A DNA stretch of 64,000 bases from the NCBI RefSeq assembly GCF_002531755.2, contig NZ_CP034998.1:2728001-2792000 (forward strand). Reading direction: 5' to 3'. Made by a program: the position numbers and the translations under genes. The notes below the pieces were generated by a model, which searched no databases, was not told where the DNA came from, and saw only the letters and a list, made by a program, of their open reading frames with translations. Each line of letters opens with the position of its first letter. Position 1 is the first letter of the stretch. Below, in pieces: positions 54,629 through 64,000 of this stretch. This stretch comes from Rhizobium acidisoli. Its GTDB lineage: Bacteria; Pseudomonadota; Alphaproteobacteria; Rhizobiales; Rhizobiaceae.

Positions 54629-56494
54629 TCAGCCGTCCTGCGCCAGGATGATTTCCAGGAACGCATCGCCGTAACGCTCGAGCTTCGCCTGGCCGACGCC
54701 CGATATGGCAAGCAGTTCCTTGCGGCTCCTCGGCCGTTCCGTCGCAAAGGCGATCAGCGTCGTATCGGGAAAGACCACATAGGGCGGCACGCCGAGCGAT
54801 TTGGCGATCGCCATGCGCTCGGCCCGCAGCGCGTCGAAGAGGGTGCCGTCGGCGCCTGACAATCCCGATTTGCGCTCGCTGCGTTCAGCCTTCTTGGCGC
54901 GCCGTTCCGAGGCCGGGCGGTCCTTGCGGAAGAACACCTGCCGCTCTTGCTTGAAGACGGCGCGCGCCTCCGGCTCCAGCTTCAGCGCGCCATAGGCTTC
55001 GTGATCGACACGGATCAACCCCATGGCGAGCAGCTGGCGGTAGACGGATTGCCAGGTGCGCGATGGAATATCCTTGCCGGCGCCAAAAACAGGCATATCG
55101 ACATGGCCGAAACGCTCGGTCTTTTCGTTGACGTTGCCGACAAGCACATCGATGACGTGGCCGGCGCCGAAACGTTCGCCGGTACGGTAGATCGCGGCCA
55201 GCGCCTTGATCGCCGCTTCCGTGCCCTCCCAGGTCTCGACCGGCTTCAGGCAGGTGTCGCAATTGCCGCATTGTCCGGCATGCGCCTCGCCGAAATGTGC
55301 AAGGATCGCCTGGCGGCGGCAGGAGGCGGTCTCGCAAATCGCCAGCAATGCATTGAGCTTGGCGCGCTCGACCCGCTTGATCTCCGCAGCAGCACTGCCC
55401 TCGTCGATCATCCGGCCGCGCTGGATGACGTCGGCCATGCCATAGGCCATCCAGACCTCCGACGGCAGGCCGTCACGGCCGGCGCGCCCGGTCTCCTGAT
55501 AATAGGCCTCGACCGAGCCCGGCAGGTCGAGATGGGCGACATACCGCACATTCGGCTTGTCGATGCCCATGCCGAAGGCGACGGTGGCGACCAGGCAGAG
55601 GTTTTCCTCTTTCAGGAAGGCATCTTGATTGGCGTCGCGAACCGCCCGGTCCATGCCGGCATGATAGGCAAGCGCGCGCACGCCCTGCCCATTCAGCCAC
55701 TCCGCCGTATCCTCGACCTTTGCGCGCGACAGGCAATAGACGATGCCGCTGTTTCCCTTGTGGCCGGACAGGAAGCGCAACAGCTGCTGGCGCGGCTGGT
55801 CGCGCTCGACGATTTCGTAAGCGATGTTCGGCCGGTCGAAGCTGGTGGTGAAGATCTCGGCAGCGTCGAGCCCCAGCCGCTCGATGATGTCGTCGCGTGT
55901 ATGCGGATCGGCCGTCGCCGTCAACGCCACCCTCGGCACGCCGGGATATTGTTCGCCAAGCTGGCCGAGCGCGCGATATTCCGGCCGGAAATCATGACCC
56001 CATTGCGAAACGCAATGCGCCTCGTCGATGGCAAACAGCGCGATCTTCTCGTTGGCAATCAGCTCGCGGAAGCCATCGGTCAGAATGCGCTCGGGTGTAA
56101 CGTAGAGAAGGTCGAGCTTTCCTGCCGAAAGCGCGCGGCGGACTTCGACGAACTCTTCGCGCGACAGCGACGAATTGAGCGCGGCGGCGCGGATGCCTAG
56201 CTGCTTCATCGCCTCGACCTGATCGCGCATCAGCGCAATCAGCGGCGAAACGACAATGCCGACGCCGTCACGGCAGAGCGCCGGGATCTGGAAGCACAGC
56301 GATTTGCCCGCGCCTGTGGGGAAGAGCACCACAGCATCGCCGCCGGCGACTACATGTTCGACCACCAGCTGCTGCTTGCCGCGGAAGGAGGAATAGCCAT
56401 AGACCTGCTTGAGAATATCGAGCGGCGCACGGCCGGCGGAAAACAGCGCATCGGAGGCGGAAAAGCCCGGTTCGTTCCGTTCGGTCTGCGGCAT
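54629..56494 (-). CDS. recQ: ATP-dependent DNA helicase RecQ
   Basis: A 621-residue helicase: motif I FPTGAGKS (about 57-64), DEAH-type motif II AIDEAHC, motif [14 protein letters not shown], RecQ-Ct zinc cysteines ([19 protein letters not shown]) and a C-terminal HRDC domain ([20 protein letters not shown]). It unwinds structured DNA in recombination and replication repair. Its ATG shares bases with the dnaG stop (TGATG), so it is coupled to dnaG. Confidence 0.93.
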   Translation of the reverse strand: MPQTERNEPGFSASDALFSAGRAPLDILKQVYGYSSFRGKQQLVVEHVVAGGDAVVLFPTGAGKSLCFQIPALCRDGVGIVVSPLIALMRDQVEAMKQLGIRAAALNSSLSREEFVEVRRALSAGKLDLLYVTPERILTDGFRELIANEKIALFAIDEAHCVSQWGHDFRPEYRALGQLGEQYPGVPRVALTATADPHTRDDIIERLGLDAAEIFTTSFDRPNIAYEIVERDQPRQQLLRFLSGHKGNSGIVYCLSRAKVEDTAEWLNGQGVRALAYHAGMDRAVRDANQDAFLKEENLCLVATVAFGMGIDKPNVRYVAHLDLPGSVEAYYQETGRAGRDGLPSEVWMAYGMADVIQRGRMIDEGSAAAEIKRVERAKLNALLAICETASCRRQAILAHFGEAHAGQCGNCDTCLKPVETWEGTEAAIKALAAIYRTGERFGAGHVIDVLVGNVNEKTERFGHVDMPVFGAGKDIPSRTWQSVYRQLLAMGLIRVDHEAYGALKLEPEARAVFKQERQVFFRKDRPASERRAKKAERSERKSGLSGADGTLFDALRAERMAIAKSLGVPPYVVFPDTTLIAFATERPRSRKELLAISGVGQAKLERYGDAFLEIILAQDG

Positions 56495-58494
56495 CAGTGG
56501 TTCGCCGCCCCTTTGACGCGGCCGGAGAGCACGCCGAAGCCGTCGATGATCGCCTCCTGGTTCTCAAGCCGCACACCTTCGAAATGCACTTCCTGTTGCG
56601 CTCGCATCAGTTGAACGATCGCCTCGCCGTCGCCGGCTTCCGTCGCCAGCGCAATCTCGCGTTCGAGTTCCATTTTCTGCCGGCGCAGCGCCTTTGCCCG
56701 TTTGTGGAAGGCGAGCGCCTGGCGATACCCCTCACGCGCATCCTCCATCGCCGCCTCCTCGGTCGCCGTCCAGAGTCTGGCATTGCGCACCTGCTGGTCG
56801 AGGCTCTTGATCAGCGGACCGAAGCCTTCAAATTCCAACCTTTCGGTCAGATATTCGCGCGTCAGATGTGGGCCGGCGACGGCAGCCGCTGCCCCAAGCA
56901 CAGCCGACCAGAGCTGCTTCAACTCACGGCTGTCATAATCGATCGCGGCGATCTCGTCATAATCGTCGATCATCAGCGATGGATGATTGACGATAGTGAG
57001 CGCCAGCACGCTTTCGCGCAGCGCTGTATTGTCCCGGTGGCCGCGCACCGGGCCTGAGCGAGCGAGCCGGTCGGAAATGAGGCTGGGGCTTTTCGGCCCT
57101 GCCTTACCCGTATTGTCGCGGCCGGTGCGGGAATTGCCGCTGAAACCGCGGCGCTCGCCATTGTTGCGGTTCTGAAACTGCGGCTGGAAGAAGGCGTTCA
57201 ACCGGTCGCGAATATCCTGCTGGTAATGACGGCGCACATTCTCGTCGGCGATGACGGCGACCAGCTGCTTCAGCCGCGCCTCGAGTTCGGCGCGCGCCTC
57301 GGGCGTGTCGAACTTGCCGGTATTGACCTCCCGGCTCCACAGCATCTCCGACAGCGGCTTGGCCTGGCTCATCACCTTGTCGAAGGGGGCGCGGCCATCG
57401 TCGCGCACGAGATCGTCGGGGTCCTTGCCATCCGGCAGAAGCGCGAAGCGGACGGAACGGCCGGGCTTCAGATGCGGCAGCGCCAATTCGGCGGCACGGT
57501 TGGCGGCGCGGATACCGGCGCCGTCGCCGTCGAAGCAGAGCACCGGCTGTGGCACCATCTTCCAGAGCAGCTCGAGCTGGTTTTCGGTCAGCGCCGTGCC
57601 GAGCGGCGCGACGGCATTCTCGATGCCCGCCTGATAGAGCGCGATCACGTCCATATAGCCTTCGACGGCGATGATGGTGCCGCTCGCATTGTCGTCCTGG
57701 GCATCGCTGCGGCCCGGCCCCTGGATGGCGCGGCGCGCGCGGGCGAAATTATAAAGGACATTGCCCTTGTGGAAGAGCTCCGTCTCGTTGGAGTTCAGAT
57801 ATTTCGCCGGCGCATCTGATGACATGGCGCGGCCGCCGAAGGCGATCACCTTTTCCCGCGACGAGAGGATCGGGAACATGATGCGGTCGCGGAAGCGATC
57901 GTAGGACACCGGCACGTTTTCATGAACGACCAGGCCGCAGGCCTCGATCTGCTCTTTGGTGACGCCCTTGCCGGCGAGAAATTCCTTCAGCGCATTGCGG
58001 CTGTCAGGCGCATAGCCGAGACGGAAGGTCTCGATGGTGCGCCCGGTCAGGCTGCGGTCGCGCAGATAGGCGCGCGCCCTCGCCCCATTCGCCGTCTGCA
58101 ATTGATCCTGGAAAAATTGTGTCGCCATTTCCATGACGTCGATCAGCGAGCCCCGTTCCTTCTCGCGCTTCTCCATCACAGGGTCGGCAAGCGGCATCGG
58201 AACGCCGGCCATATCGGCGATCTGCTGCACCGCCTCGGGAAAGCTCAAGCCCTCCAGCTCGGTGAGGAAGCGGAAATGGTCGCCGGTGACGCCGCAGCCG
58301 AAGCAATGATAGCGGCCCTTCCGGTCCTCGCAGTGGAAGCTCGGGGATTTCTCACCGTGGAACGGGCAGCAGGCCCAGTAGTCGCCGCGCGACACATTGG
58401 TCTTGCGCTTATCCCAGCTGACACGGCGCGCAATCACGTTCGAAATCGGAACGCGGTCGCGAATATCATCGAGAAAAGTGTTGGAAAAGCGCAT
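56494..58494 (-). CDS. dnaG: DNA primase DnaG
   Basis: A 666-residue primase with the N-terminal CHC2 zinc finger ([29 protein letters not shown]; about 41-70), the Toprim core with [13 protein letters not shown] (about 260-272) and [12 protein letters not shown], and a C-terminal helicase-binding region. It makes replication primers. First gene of a minus-strand run dnaG-recQ-kbl-tdh-GFA-rpoD, although the gaps vary. Confidence 0.95.
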   Translation of the reverse strand: MRFSNTFLDDIRDRVPISNVIARRVSWDKRKTNVSRGDYWACCPFHGEKSPSFHCEDRKGRYHCFGCGVTGDHFRFLTELEGLSFPEAVQQIADMAGVPMPLADPVMEKREKERGSLIDVMEMATQFFQDQLQTANGARARAYLRDRSLTGRTIETFRLGYAPDSRNALKEFLAGKGVTKEQIEACGLVVHENVPVSYDRFRDRIMFPILSSREKVIAFGGRAMSSDAPAKYLNSNETELFHKGNVLYNFARARRAIQGPGRSDAQDDNASGTIIAVEGYMDVIALYQAGIENAVAPLGTALTENQLELLWKMVPQPVLCFDGDGAGIRAANRAAELALPHLKPGRSVRFALLPDGKDPDDLVRDDGRAPFDKVMSQAKPLSEMLWSREVNTGKFDTPEARAELEARLKQLVAVIADENVRRHYQQDIRDRLNAFFQPQFQNRNNGERRGFSGNSRTGRDNTGKAGPKSPSLISDRLARSGPVRGHRDNTALRESVLALTIVNHPSLMIDDYDEIAAIDYDSRELKQLWSAVLGAAAAVAGPHLTREYLTERLEFEGFGPLIKSLDQQVRNARLWTATEEAAMEDAREGYRQALAFHKRAKALRRQKMELEREIALATEAGDGEAIVQLMRAQQEVHFEGVRLENQEAIIDGFGVLSGRVKGAANH

Positions 58495-59165
58495 TTATAC
58501 CTCTTGGCCAGCCTCCATATAAGCTGCTTTGCCGCGTCATGCCACGAAACTTGTCATGAAAACCCGCTATTCACAGGCAAGTGCAGCCGTCCTCGATGGC
58601 GTCAGTTATCCAATCAAAAACGCGTTATCGCCCCCTGCGACAGGGTGCGACATTATTGTCTTTCAAGCGCTGAAATTCCACCATCGCAAACGTCTCGGCA
58701 AGAGTGGCGGCCTTTGAGGGAGCCAAGTTAAATCGTTTCAAAACAGGTGCTTATCACCTGCGTTGATGGCGCAGCCTTATCCCGGCGCCGCCCCGCGAGC
58801 CTTCGCTTCGAAGCCGCCAAAAACGACGTTTTCGGCAATCATTATTTTTTTGTAATTTGAATAAGCCGCCGCACCGCAATAGGTTCGATCTCAACAAAGC
58901 GATCCCCGAGCGAAGCACCATCCCTACCCCCGGCGCCGCTTCGCAAGGGTGCCTTTGCAAATACCCTCCGGCTTGGGCCTCGGCCCTGCGTTTGCCGGCG
59001 GAAGCAAAGAGCAAGAAGGCAGGAGCGCCCCCAGCTCCTGCCTTCTTAAATTTTGGCTTCCCCTGATACAAATTCCCTTTTGAAATTAACCGATTATTGA
59101 CAAAACCGTTGACAGGCGGCGCTTGCGTGAAAGAAGTATGCGCCGAATTCCCTGGACCCTTCCAT
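58495..59165. other. dnaG upstream intergenic region with possible RNA gene
   Basis: A 671-bp gap without a supportable protein gene. It ends in a strong terminator-type hairpin (59013-59054), so a small plus-strand RNA of about 180-200 nt starting near 58860 is possible. I could not match it to tmRNA, 6S, RNase P or SRP RNA. Confidence 0.4.
59013..59054 (+). terminator. 14-bp perfect terminator hairpin
   Basis: AAGAAGGCAGGAGC (59013-59026) pairs exactly with GCTCCTGCCTTCTT (59034-59047) around a 7-nt loop, followed by AAATTTT. No protein gene ends just before it on the plus strand. Confidence 0.65.
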
Positions 59166-60053
59166 ATGGCCTCTACCGCTGAAACTCTTGCAGCAGACGA
59201 TCGTTTTCTCGCTGCGATCCTGCATTGCGCCGATCAGATGCTCACGATCTATCGTGAGAGCCCGCGCATCGCCTCGATTTTCGCCGCACAGCAGCGCTGG
59301 CTGATGGCCCATGCCGGCTTTGCGCTTCATTACGGCCATCCCGACGACGGCAAGAGCGGTCTCTATTCCGGCCGCTTCATCGATTTCGCGGTCAGGAATG
59401 ACATCGCCAGCCGCAATACGGCCGCGGCCTTCATGCAGGAAATGCTGGCCTATCGTTTCCTGCGTCCGGTTCCCGGCCCCGACAAGCGCACGCGCTATCT
59501 GGAGCCCACGGAAACCGCCGAGCAGCATTTCACCCGATGGCTCGTCGCCCATCTGATGATCCTCGACAGCCTCGATGGCGGCGAACGCGCCGGCAAGGTC
59601 AGCGCCGACCCCTCGGCGATGATGGCAGCGATCCAGCCGCGCATCGCCAGGGCGATCATCGGGAGCGAAGCGGTGCGCAATCCCGGCCCCACCTTCAACC
59701 TCTTCAACTGGGCAAATACCGGCGGGCTGGTGATGGACTACCTGATCTCGCGCCTTCCGGAATTTCCCCGCACGGCCGAACGTGTCGTGGTCGGCCCTCT
59801 GTCGCTGAGAGAAATCCGCGAACAGTTCATGATCTCAAACACCCACTTGAAGCGGCTTCTGACGCAAGCCGCAACCATGGAAAGCGTCGGCTGGACAGAA
59901 CCCTCCCGCAAGGGCGACTTCTGGCTGTCGCGCCGCTTCATTCTCGAATACTGGAATTATCAGGCGGCGAAATTCGCCATCATCGATGCCGCGGCTGAAG
60001 CGGTGCTCGGGCCTGCGGTCCTTGATGAACCGCAGGCAAGACGAATGGTCTGA
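59166..60053 (+). CDS. hypothetical protein with C-terminal winged-helix-like region
   Basis: A 295-residue soluble protein with a helical N-terminal domain (LAAILHCADQMLTIYRES near 17-34) and a likely winged helix near 225-270 (LSLREIREQFMISNTHLKRL, then GDFWLSRRFILEYWN). It may be a DNA-binding regulator. ATG at 59166 is chosen; TTG or GTG starts up to 59097 are possible. It is divergent from dnaG. No family recognised. Confidence 0.6.
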   Translation: MASTAETLAADDRFLAAILHCADQMLTIYRESPRIASIFAAQQRWLMAHAGFALHYGHPDDGKSGLYSGRFIDFAVRNDIASRNTAAAFMQEMLAYRFLRPVPGPDKRTRYLEPTETAEQHFTRWLVAHLMILDSLDGGERAGKVSADPSAMMAAIQPRIARAIIGSEAVRNPGPTFNLFNWANTGGLVMDYLISRLPEFPRTAERVVVGPLSLREIREQFMISNTHLKRLLTQAATMESVGWTEPSRKGDFWLSRRFILEYWNYQAAKFAIIDAAAEAVLGPAVLDEPQARRMV

Positions 60054-60113
60054 GCCGGCTTAAAGCGCGTCGCGATTTTCAGATTCGCTCCTTGCGCTTT
60101 AGCCCTTTATTTT

Positions 60114-60165
60114 GATGCATGTCGTTGTCCGGAACCGCTGCACGCTTCCGGGCGGCATGCATTAA
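60114..60165. repeat. ATGCATGTCGT...CCGGAACCG palindromic repeat (copy 2)
   Basis: Near-identical to 42086-42138. Its ATTAA end supplies the stop codon of the GatB/YqeY gene (60164-60162). Confidence 0.8.
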
Positions 60166-60614
60166 CTCAGAAGTTCTTTGACGGTCGCCGACGCCTTGGC
60201 GAAATCCATTTGGCCGGCATAACGCTCCTTGAGCGCGGCCATCACCTTGCCCATGTCTTTGGCGCCGGCAGCGCCGGTCTCGGCGATGATCGCCGACACA
60301 TTGGCGCGCACCTCACTATCCGAAAGCTGCTTCGGCATGAAATCCTGGATGACGGTGATTTCGGCGCGCTCCTTGGCGGCAAGCTCCGGCCGGGAATTCT
60401 CCTCGTAGATCTTTGCCGATTCGTCGCGCTGTTTCACCATCTTGGCCAGAATCTGCAGGATCTCGTCGTCGCTCGCCTGCTCCTTGCCGGTGCCGCGATT
60501 GGCGATATCGCGATCCTTGACCGCGGCCTGAATCAGCCGGACGGTGGAAAGCCGCTCCGCATTCTTGGCCTTCATCGCCTCTTTCAGCTGGGTGGCGAGT
60601 TGATCGCGCAGCAT
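60162..60614 (-). CDS. GatB/YqeY domain-containing protein
   Basis: A 150-residue YqeY-type protein: LRDQLATQLKEAMKAKNAER (2-21), STVRLIQAAVKDRDIANRG (about 24-42), EITVIQDFMPKQLSDSEV and DMGKVMAALKERYAGQMDFA. The domain binds tRNA in GatB; free members are widely conserved and thought to act in tRNA metabolism. ATG at 60614 has GGAG 8 nt upstream; the GTG at 60623 is too close to it. Divergent from carA. Confidence 0.85.
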   Translation of the reverse strand: MLRDQLATQLKEAMKAKNAERLSTVRLIQAAVKDRDIANRGTGKEQASDDEILQILAKMVKQRDESAKIYEENSRPELAAKERAEITVIQDFMPKQLSDSEVRANVSAIIAETGAAGAKDMGKVMAALKERYAGQMDFAKASATVKELLS

Positions 60615-60731
60615 GGTCTTCACTCCTGTTTTGATGCCGCTTCATAAACCACGCTGATGCGGCGGATCAAATAAATTGCGCGGTCGTCGCGATAAAGCGC
60701 AGGAAAACGGCGGCAATCTCCGCAACAAAGA

Positions 60732-60760
60732 TTGACGCTACGCGATTGCGTGGCTATTTA
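60732..60760 (+). promoter_or_regulatory. sigma-70 promoter of carA
   Basis: TTGACG (60732-60737), 17-bp spacer, TATTTA (60755-60760). The transcript would start near 60767 and leave a leader of about 118 nt before carA. Confidence 0.65.
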
Positions 60761-60884
60761 CCGCCACCTGCACCAAAATTCGTGATCAGGCCTGAAGCGC
60801 GCGGCATTGCCGTGTCCACACGCCTGCGAGATCAAATGGCGACGAGCGCGGCAACGCGCGCCGGCCGCCGGAAACGGGATGAAG

Positions 60885-62090
60885 ATGACCGCGACAGCAC
60901 CCTGGACAATCGAAAAGCCGACCGCCCTCCTCGTTCTTGCCGATGGCACGGTCATCGAAGGCAAGGGCATCGGTGCCACCGGCAAGGTCCAGGCCGAAGT
61001 GGTTTTCAACACGGCGCTGACCGGCTACGAGGAGATCCTGACGGACCCCTCCTATCTCGGCCAGATCGTCACCTTCACCTTTCCGCATATCGGCAATATC
61101 GGCACCAATGATGAAGACATCGAGGATCTGACGCCTGCTGCCCGCCACGGCGCCGTCGGCGTCATCTTCAAGGCCGACATCACCGACCCTTCGAACTACC
61201 GCGCCGCCAAACATCTCGACCAATGGCTGAAGGCGCGCGGCGTCATCGGTCTCTGCGGCATCGACACGCGCGCGCTGACCGCCTGGATCCGCGAGAATGG
61301 CGCCCCGAACGCGGTGATCGCTCACGATCCGAACGGCGTCTTCGATATCGAGGCGCTGAAGACCGAAGCCAAGGCCTGGAGCGGCCTCGAAGGTCTCGAC
61401 CTTGCCAAGATCGCCTCGTCGGGCCAATCCTCGCAATGGACCGAGACGCCGTGGGTCTGGAATGAAGGGTATGGCGAACTCGCCGCAGCGGACGCGAAAT
61501 ACCACGTCGTCTGCCTCGATTACGGCGTCAAGCGCAACATCCTGCGTCTGTTCGCCGGTCTCGACTGCAAGGTGACCGTCGTGCCGGCGGCAACGAGCGC
61601 CGAAGACGTGCTCGCCATGCAGCCGGACGGCATCTTCCTGTCGAACGGCCCGGGCGATCCGGCGGCGACCGGCGAATATGCCGTGCCCGTGATCAAGACT
61701 CTGGTTAAAACCGATATCCCCGTCTTCGGCATCTGCCTCGGCCATCAGATGCTCGGCCTTGCCCTCGGCGCCAAGACCGAGAAGATGCACCAGGGCCATC
61801 ACGGCGCCAACCACCCCGTCAAGGATCATACGACCGGCAAGGTCGAGATCGTCTCGATGAATCATGGCTTCGCAGTCGACTCGAAGTCGCTGCCCGATGG
61901 CGTTGAAGAGACTCATATTTCGCTTTTCGACGGCACCAATTGCGGCCTGCGCGTGCTCGGCAAGCAGGTCTTCTCCGTCCAGCACCATCCGGAAGCCTCT
62001 CCCGGCCCGCAGGACAGCCACTATCTCTTCCGCCGCTTCATCAACATGGTGCGCGAGAAGAAGGGCGAACCGGCGCTCGCCGAACGCTGA
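60885..62090 (+). CDS. carA: carbamoyl phosphate synthase small subunit
   Basis: A 401-residue glutamine amidotransferase subunit. Residues 1-150 are the CarA N-terminal domain (TALTGYEEILTDPSYLGQIV). The class-I GATase follows with catalytic Cys284 in FGICLGHQ and the His/Glu in QHHPEASPGPQDS. It makes ammonia for CarB, feeding arginine and pyrimidine synthesis. ATG at 60885 is preferred; 60879 is also in frame. CarB is not in the window. Confidence 0.95.
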   Translation: MTATAPWTIEKPTALLVLADGTVIEGKGIGATGKVQAEVVFNTALTGYEEILTDPSYLGQIVTFTFPHIGNIGTNDEDIEDLTPAARHGAVGVIFKADITDPSNYRAAKHLDQWLKARGVIGLCGIDTRALTAWIRENGAPNAVIAHDPNGVFDIEALKTEAKAWSGLEGLDLAKIASSGQSSQWTETPWVWNEGYGELAAADAKYHVVCLDYGVKRNILRLFAGLDCKVTVVPAATSAEDVLAMQPDGIFLSNGPGDPAATGEYAVPVIKTLVKTDIPVFGICLGHQMLGLALGAKTEKMHQGHHGANHPVKDHTTGKVEIVSMNHGFAVDSKSLPDGVEETHISLFDGTNCGLRVLGKQVFSVQHHPEASPGPQDSHYLFRRFINMVREKKGEPALAER

Positions 62091-62113
62091 TTTCAGCCAA
62101 CATCGATTTCAAG

Positions 62114-62141
62114 AAAGGCCCGTCGACCGGGCCTTTTCTTT
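62114..62141 (+). terminator. carA terminator
   Basis: AAAGGCCCG-TCGA-CGGGCCTTTT followed by CTTT, about 25 bp after the carA stop. Confidence 0.8.
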
Positions 62142-62151
62142 GCTCCGCATA

Positions 62152-62182
62152 TTGACCTCAACTTAAGTTAAGGAATTACAGA
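62152..62182 (+). promoter_or_regulatory. SoxR-type MerR promoter
   Basis: -35 TTGACC (62152-62157) and -10 TACAGA (62177-62182) are 19 bp apart, the over-long spacing used by MerR-class activators. The spacer carries CCTCAACTTAAGTTAAGG (62156-62173), a near-perfect palindrome close to the SoxR box CCTCAAGTTAACTTGAGG. Confidence 0.8.
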
Positions 62183-62216
62183 ATTGCCCGCAGATATCTG
62201 ATGCAGGAGAAAATGG

Positions 62217-62537
62217 ATGAGCGGAGCTTTCTTTCGAGTCGATAAGTTCGTTGTGCCGGCCGCGGCGCGCGAGGAATTTCTCGTCAATGTGATGATGACC
62301 CACAAACTGCTGGAGGCACAGGACGGCTTCATCGATCACAAGGTGCTGGAACAGGTCGCCGGTCCCGGCGAGTTCAACTTCGTGACCATTGCCCAATGGG
62401 AAAGCGCCGAGGTCGTCGAGCGTGTGCGGGCAACTGTCGCAGCCGCCCACAAGGCCGCCAATTTCGACCCGCAGGAAATGTTCGCGCGTCTCGGCATTCG
62501 CGCCGACATGGCGAGCTACAAGCCTGTCGCGGCTTGA
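62217..62537 (+). CDS. ABM-type monooxygenase domain protein
   Basis: A 106-residue ferredoxin-like protein of the antibiotic biosynthesis monooxygenase class: FFRVDKFVVPAAAREEFLVNV (5-25), LEAQDGFIDHKVLEQV (32-47) and FNFVTIAQWESAEV. AGGAG is 7 nt before the ATG. The SoxR-type promoter 35 bp upstream suggests it responds to redox-cycling compounds, as SoxR-controlled ABM genes do in Pseudomonas and Streptomyces. Substrate unknown. Confidence 0.8.
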   Translation: MSGAFFRVDKFVVPAAAREEFLVNVMMTHKLLEAQDGFIDHKVLEQVAGPGEFNFVTIAQWESAEVVERVRATVAAAHKAANFDPQEMFARLGIRADMASYKPVAA

Positions 62538-62554
62538 GGATAAGGATGGCCGGC

Positions 62555-63958
62555 TCAGGCGCCGGCCATCGCTCCTTCCCGGCGAAGCAGAAGATAGAAC
62601 CGCCAGCAGAGCATGACGGCGGCCGCCGCCAGCCCGACGAGGAAACCGAACCAGATGCCGATGCCGCCGAAGCCCAGCGGGAAGGCAAAGGCCCAGGCAA
62701 GGAAGAAGCCGATCGGCCAATAGGCAATCAGTGCCATGATCATCGGCACACGTGCGTCTTTCAGGCCGCGCAGCAATCCGTTGGCGACCACCTGCAACCC
62801 GTCGACCAGCTGGAAAAGCCCGGCGACGACGATCAGCGGCCCGGCATAGGCAAGCACGGCGGGCGCCTCCGGCGAATTGACGTCGAGGAACCAGCTGCCG
62901 AGGAATTGCGGCATGGTGGCAAACAGCACCGAGCCCACCGCCGAAATGGCGCAGGCAAGGATGAGCACCATGATCGAAGCCCGCACCAGCCCGCGGTAAT
63001 CGCCCTGCCCGTGGGCGATCCCGACGCGCACCGTCGCCGCCTGGCTGAGGCCGAGCGGGATCATGAAGGCGATCGAAGCCCATTGCAGGGCAATGCCGTG
63101 AGCGGCGAGCTCGATGGTGCCGATATAACCCATCAGCAACGAGGCCACCGTAAACAGGCTGACCTCGGCAAGCACGGTGACGCTGATCGGAAAACCGAGC
63201 CGGAGGACCTCCAGCAGCGCATGCCAGTCGGGCCTCCAGAACCGCACGAAGATCTCGTAGCGCCGTGTCTCCTCCCGCCGCTGCACGAAGGCCAGGATGA
63301 AGAGGAAGCCTGCCGTCTGTACGACGACCGACACGATCGCAGCACCCTCGAGCCCCATCGCCGGAAAGCCGAAATGGCCGAGCACCAGGGCATAGGCGAA
63401 GATCGCGTTCAGCACCAGCGTGGCGATGGTGACGTTGAGGATGATGCCCGCCTTGCCGATGGCGCTGACCAGCGCGCGCATGACGTTGAAGAGCAGCGCC
63501 GGCAGCACGCCGAACTGGCCGATCATGATGTAGCCATGGGCGAGCTTGGCCACCTCGGGCTTCTGCTGCGCAAAGAGAAGGATCTGCTCCGAATTGAAGA
63601 AGGCGGGCTGCATGATGACCCAATATGCGATCACCACCCAGAGACCCATGCGCAGCGCCCGGCGCACGGAGACGACGTCGCCGCGGCCATAGGCCTGCGC
63701 CACCATCGGGATGACGGCGATGGCAAAGCCCGAACCGAAGATCAGGATGGTGAACAGGAACTGTGCGGACAGCACCATCGCCGCCAGATGCTCGGCGCCG
63801 AGGCGGCCGACGATCATCACATCGGTGGTGTTGATGCCGAGCTGGGCGAGCTGCGCGCCGATCAGCGGAATGCCGAGCGCCAGCGTTGCACGGAAATGTG
63901 CGCCCCAACGATTATCGGTTGTCGGCGCAAGCCTGCGCGCGTCGATCGGCGTGTCCAT
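62555..63958 (-). CDS. MATE-family multidrug efflux transporter
   Basis: A 467-residue, 12-segment MATE/NorM-type antiporter: GIPLIGAQLAQLGINTTDVM (29-48), MVAQAYGRGDVVSVRRAL near 85-102, and the repeat-2 equivalent VRVGIAHGQGDYRGLVRAS. It exports cationic drugs or metabolites with Na+ or H+. It converges on the ABM gene with a 17-bp gap, so it is not in that operon, but the pair may protect against the same compounds. ATG at 63958 is behind AGGTGTC. Confidence 0.88.
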   Translation of the reverse strand: MDTPIDARRLAPTTDNRWGAHFRATLALGIPLIGAQLAQLGINTTDVMIVGRLGAEHLAAMVLSAQFLFTILIFGSGFAIAVIPMVAQAYGRGDVVSVRRALRMGLWVVIAYWVIMQPAFFNSEQILLFAQQKPEVAKLAHGYIMIGQFGVLPALLFNVMRALVSAIGKAGIILNVTIATLVLNAIFAYALVLGHFGFPAMGLEGAAIVSVVVQTAGFLFILAFVQRREETRRYEIFVRFWRPDWHALLEVLRLGFPISVTVLAEVSLFTVASLLMGYIGTIELAAHGIALQWASIAFMIPLGLSQAATVRVGIAHGQGDYRGLVRASIMVLILACAISAVGSVLFATMPQFLGSWFLDVNSPEAPAVLAYAGPLIVVAGLFQLVDGLQVVANGLLRGLKDARVPMIMALIAYWPIGFFLAWAFAFPLGFGGIGIWFGFLVGLAAAAVMLCWRFYLLLRREGAMAGA

Positions 63959-64000
63959 GACACCTAGTCCTGTGATTGAAATATGGGTCGCCGCGCAATC

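Noticed and set aside
54947..56200. A 417-codon plus-strand open frame
   Set aside because: It lies antisense to recQ; composition is Arg/His/Asp-rich and typical of antisense GC-rich DNA.
62163..63908. A 581-codon open frame on the minus strand
   Set aside because: It runs through the MATE gene and the ABM region in a different frame and has no domain.

Overview
The window looks like chromosomal DNA of a fast-growing Rhizobium of the etli/leguminosarum/phaseoli type. The main reasons are a cinR-cinI-cinS quorum-sensing locus, Rhizobium-style intergenic mosaic repeats, alphaproteobacterial families (DUF6894, DUF930, DUF2934, DUF4174), and high GC with GC-rich third codon positions. The species call is inference; no rRNA is present.

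Layout. 1-924: 3' end of a sugar epimerase-family gene. 966-7423 (minus): a polyamine-type ABC importer (ATPase, binding protein, two permeases) followed by a hydantoin-racemase-like gene and a frameshifted flavin reductase gene. A sigma-54-like promoter lies just before the ATPase gene, and a divergent GntR/FCD regulator sits upstream with a candidate operator. 8490-10248: small stress-type proteins, two with EcfG-like promoters. 10259-11640: a patch of inverted mosaic repeats around a GIY-YIG gene. 12233-13956: cinR, cinI and cinS, then a single-domain response regulator.

14694-30986 is a 16.3-kb integrated element. It lies between a tRNA-Ile(CAU) gene and an identical 48-bp copy of that tRNA's 3' end, with a P4-type integrase at the far end. 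Next to the integrase are an AlpA regulator, a zinc-ribbon protein and a replication-initiator-like protein whose 3' end carries an 11-bp-period iteron array. Then come a few phage virion genes: a capsid-cement-like protein, a terminase-small-subunit-like protein, an internal virion protein, a coiled-coil membrane protein and a tail fibre. I see no portal, major capsid or large terminase. The other end carries cargo, including a Panacea-domain (SocA-like) gene with a probable toxin partner. Integrase, AlpA, Rep, ori and TerS-like gene with partial virion genes suggest a satellite (PICI-like) element or a heavily reduced podoviral prophage.

31247-35514 carries an orphan Ntn-hydrolase-like protein, a secreted trypsin-like protease with PAN domains, and small lipoproteins, one frameshifted. 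36005-49037 is ordinary chromosomal content: SIMPL protein, paired small secreted proteins, YjbQ, MFS and EamA transporters, Crp and AraC regulators, DUF6894 and DUF930 pairs, and an APH-like kinase. 49241-58494 (minus) holds rpoD and dnaG, separated by GFA, tdh, kbl and recQ genes. 59166-63958 carries a hypothetical gene, a GatB/YqeY protein, carA with a clear sigma-70 promoter, an ABM-type monooxygenase behind a SoxR-type promoter, and a MATE efflux pump.

Starts were placed by Shine-Dalgarno spacing where the sequence allows. Family names come from motif recognition without database searches.
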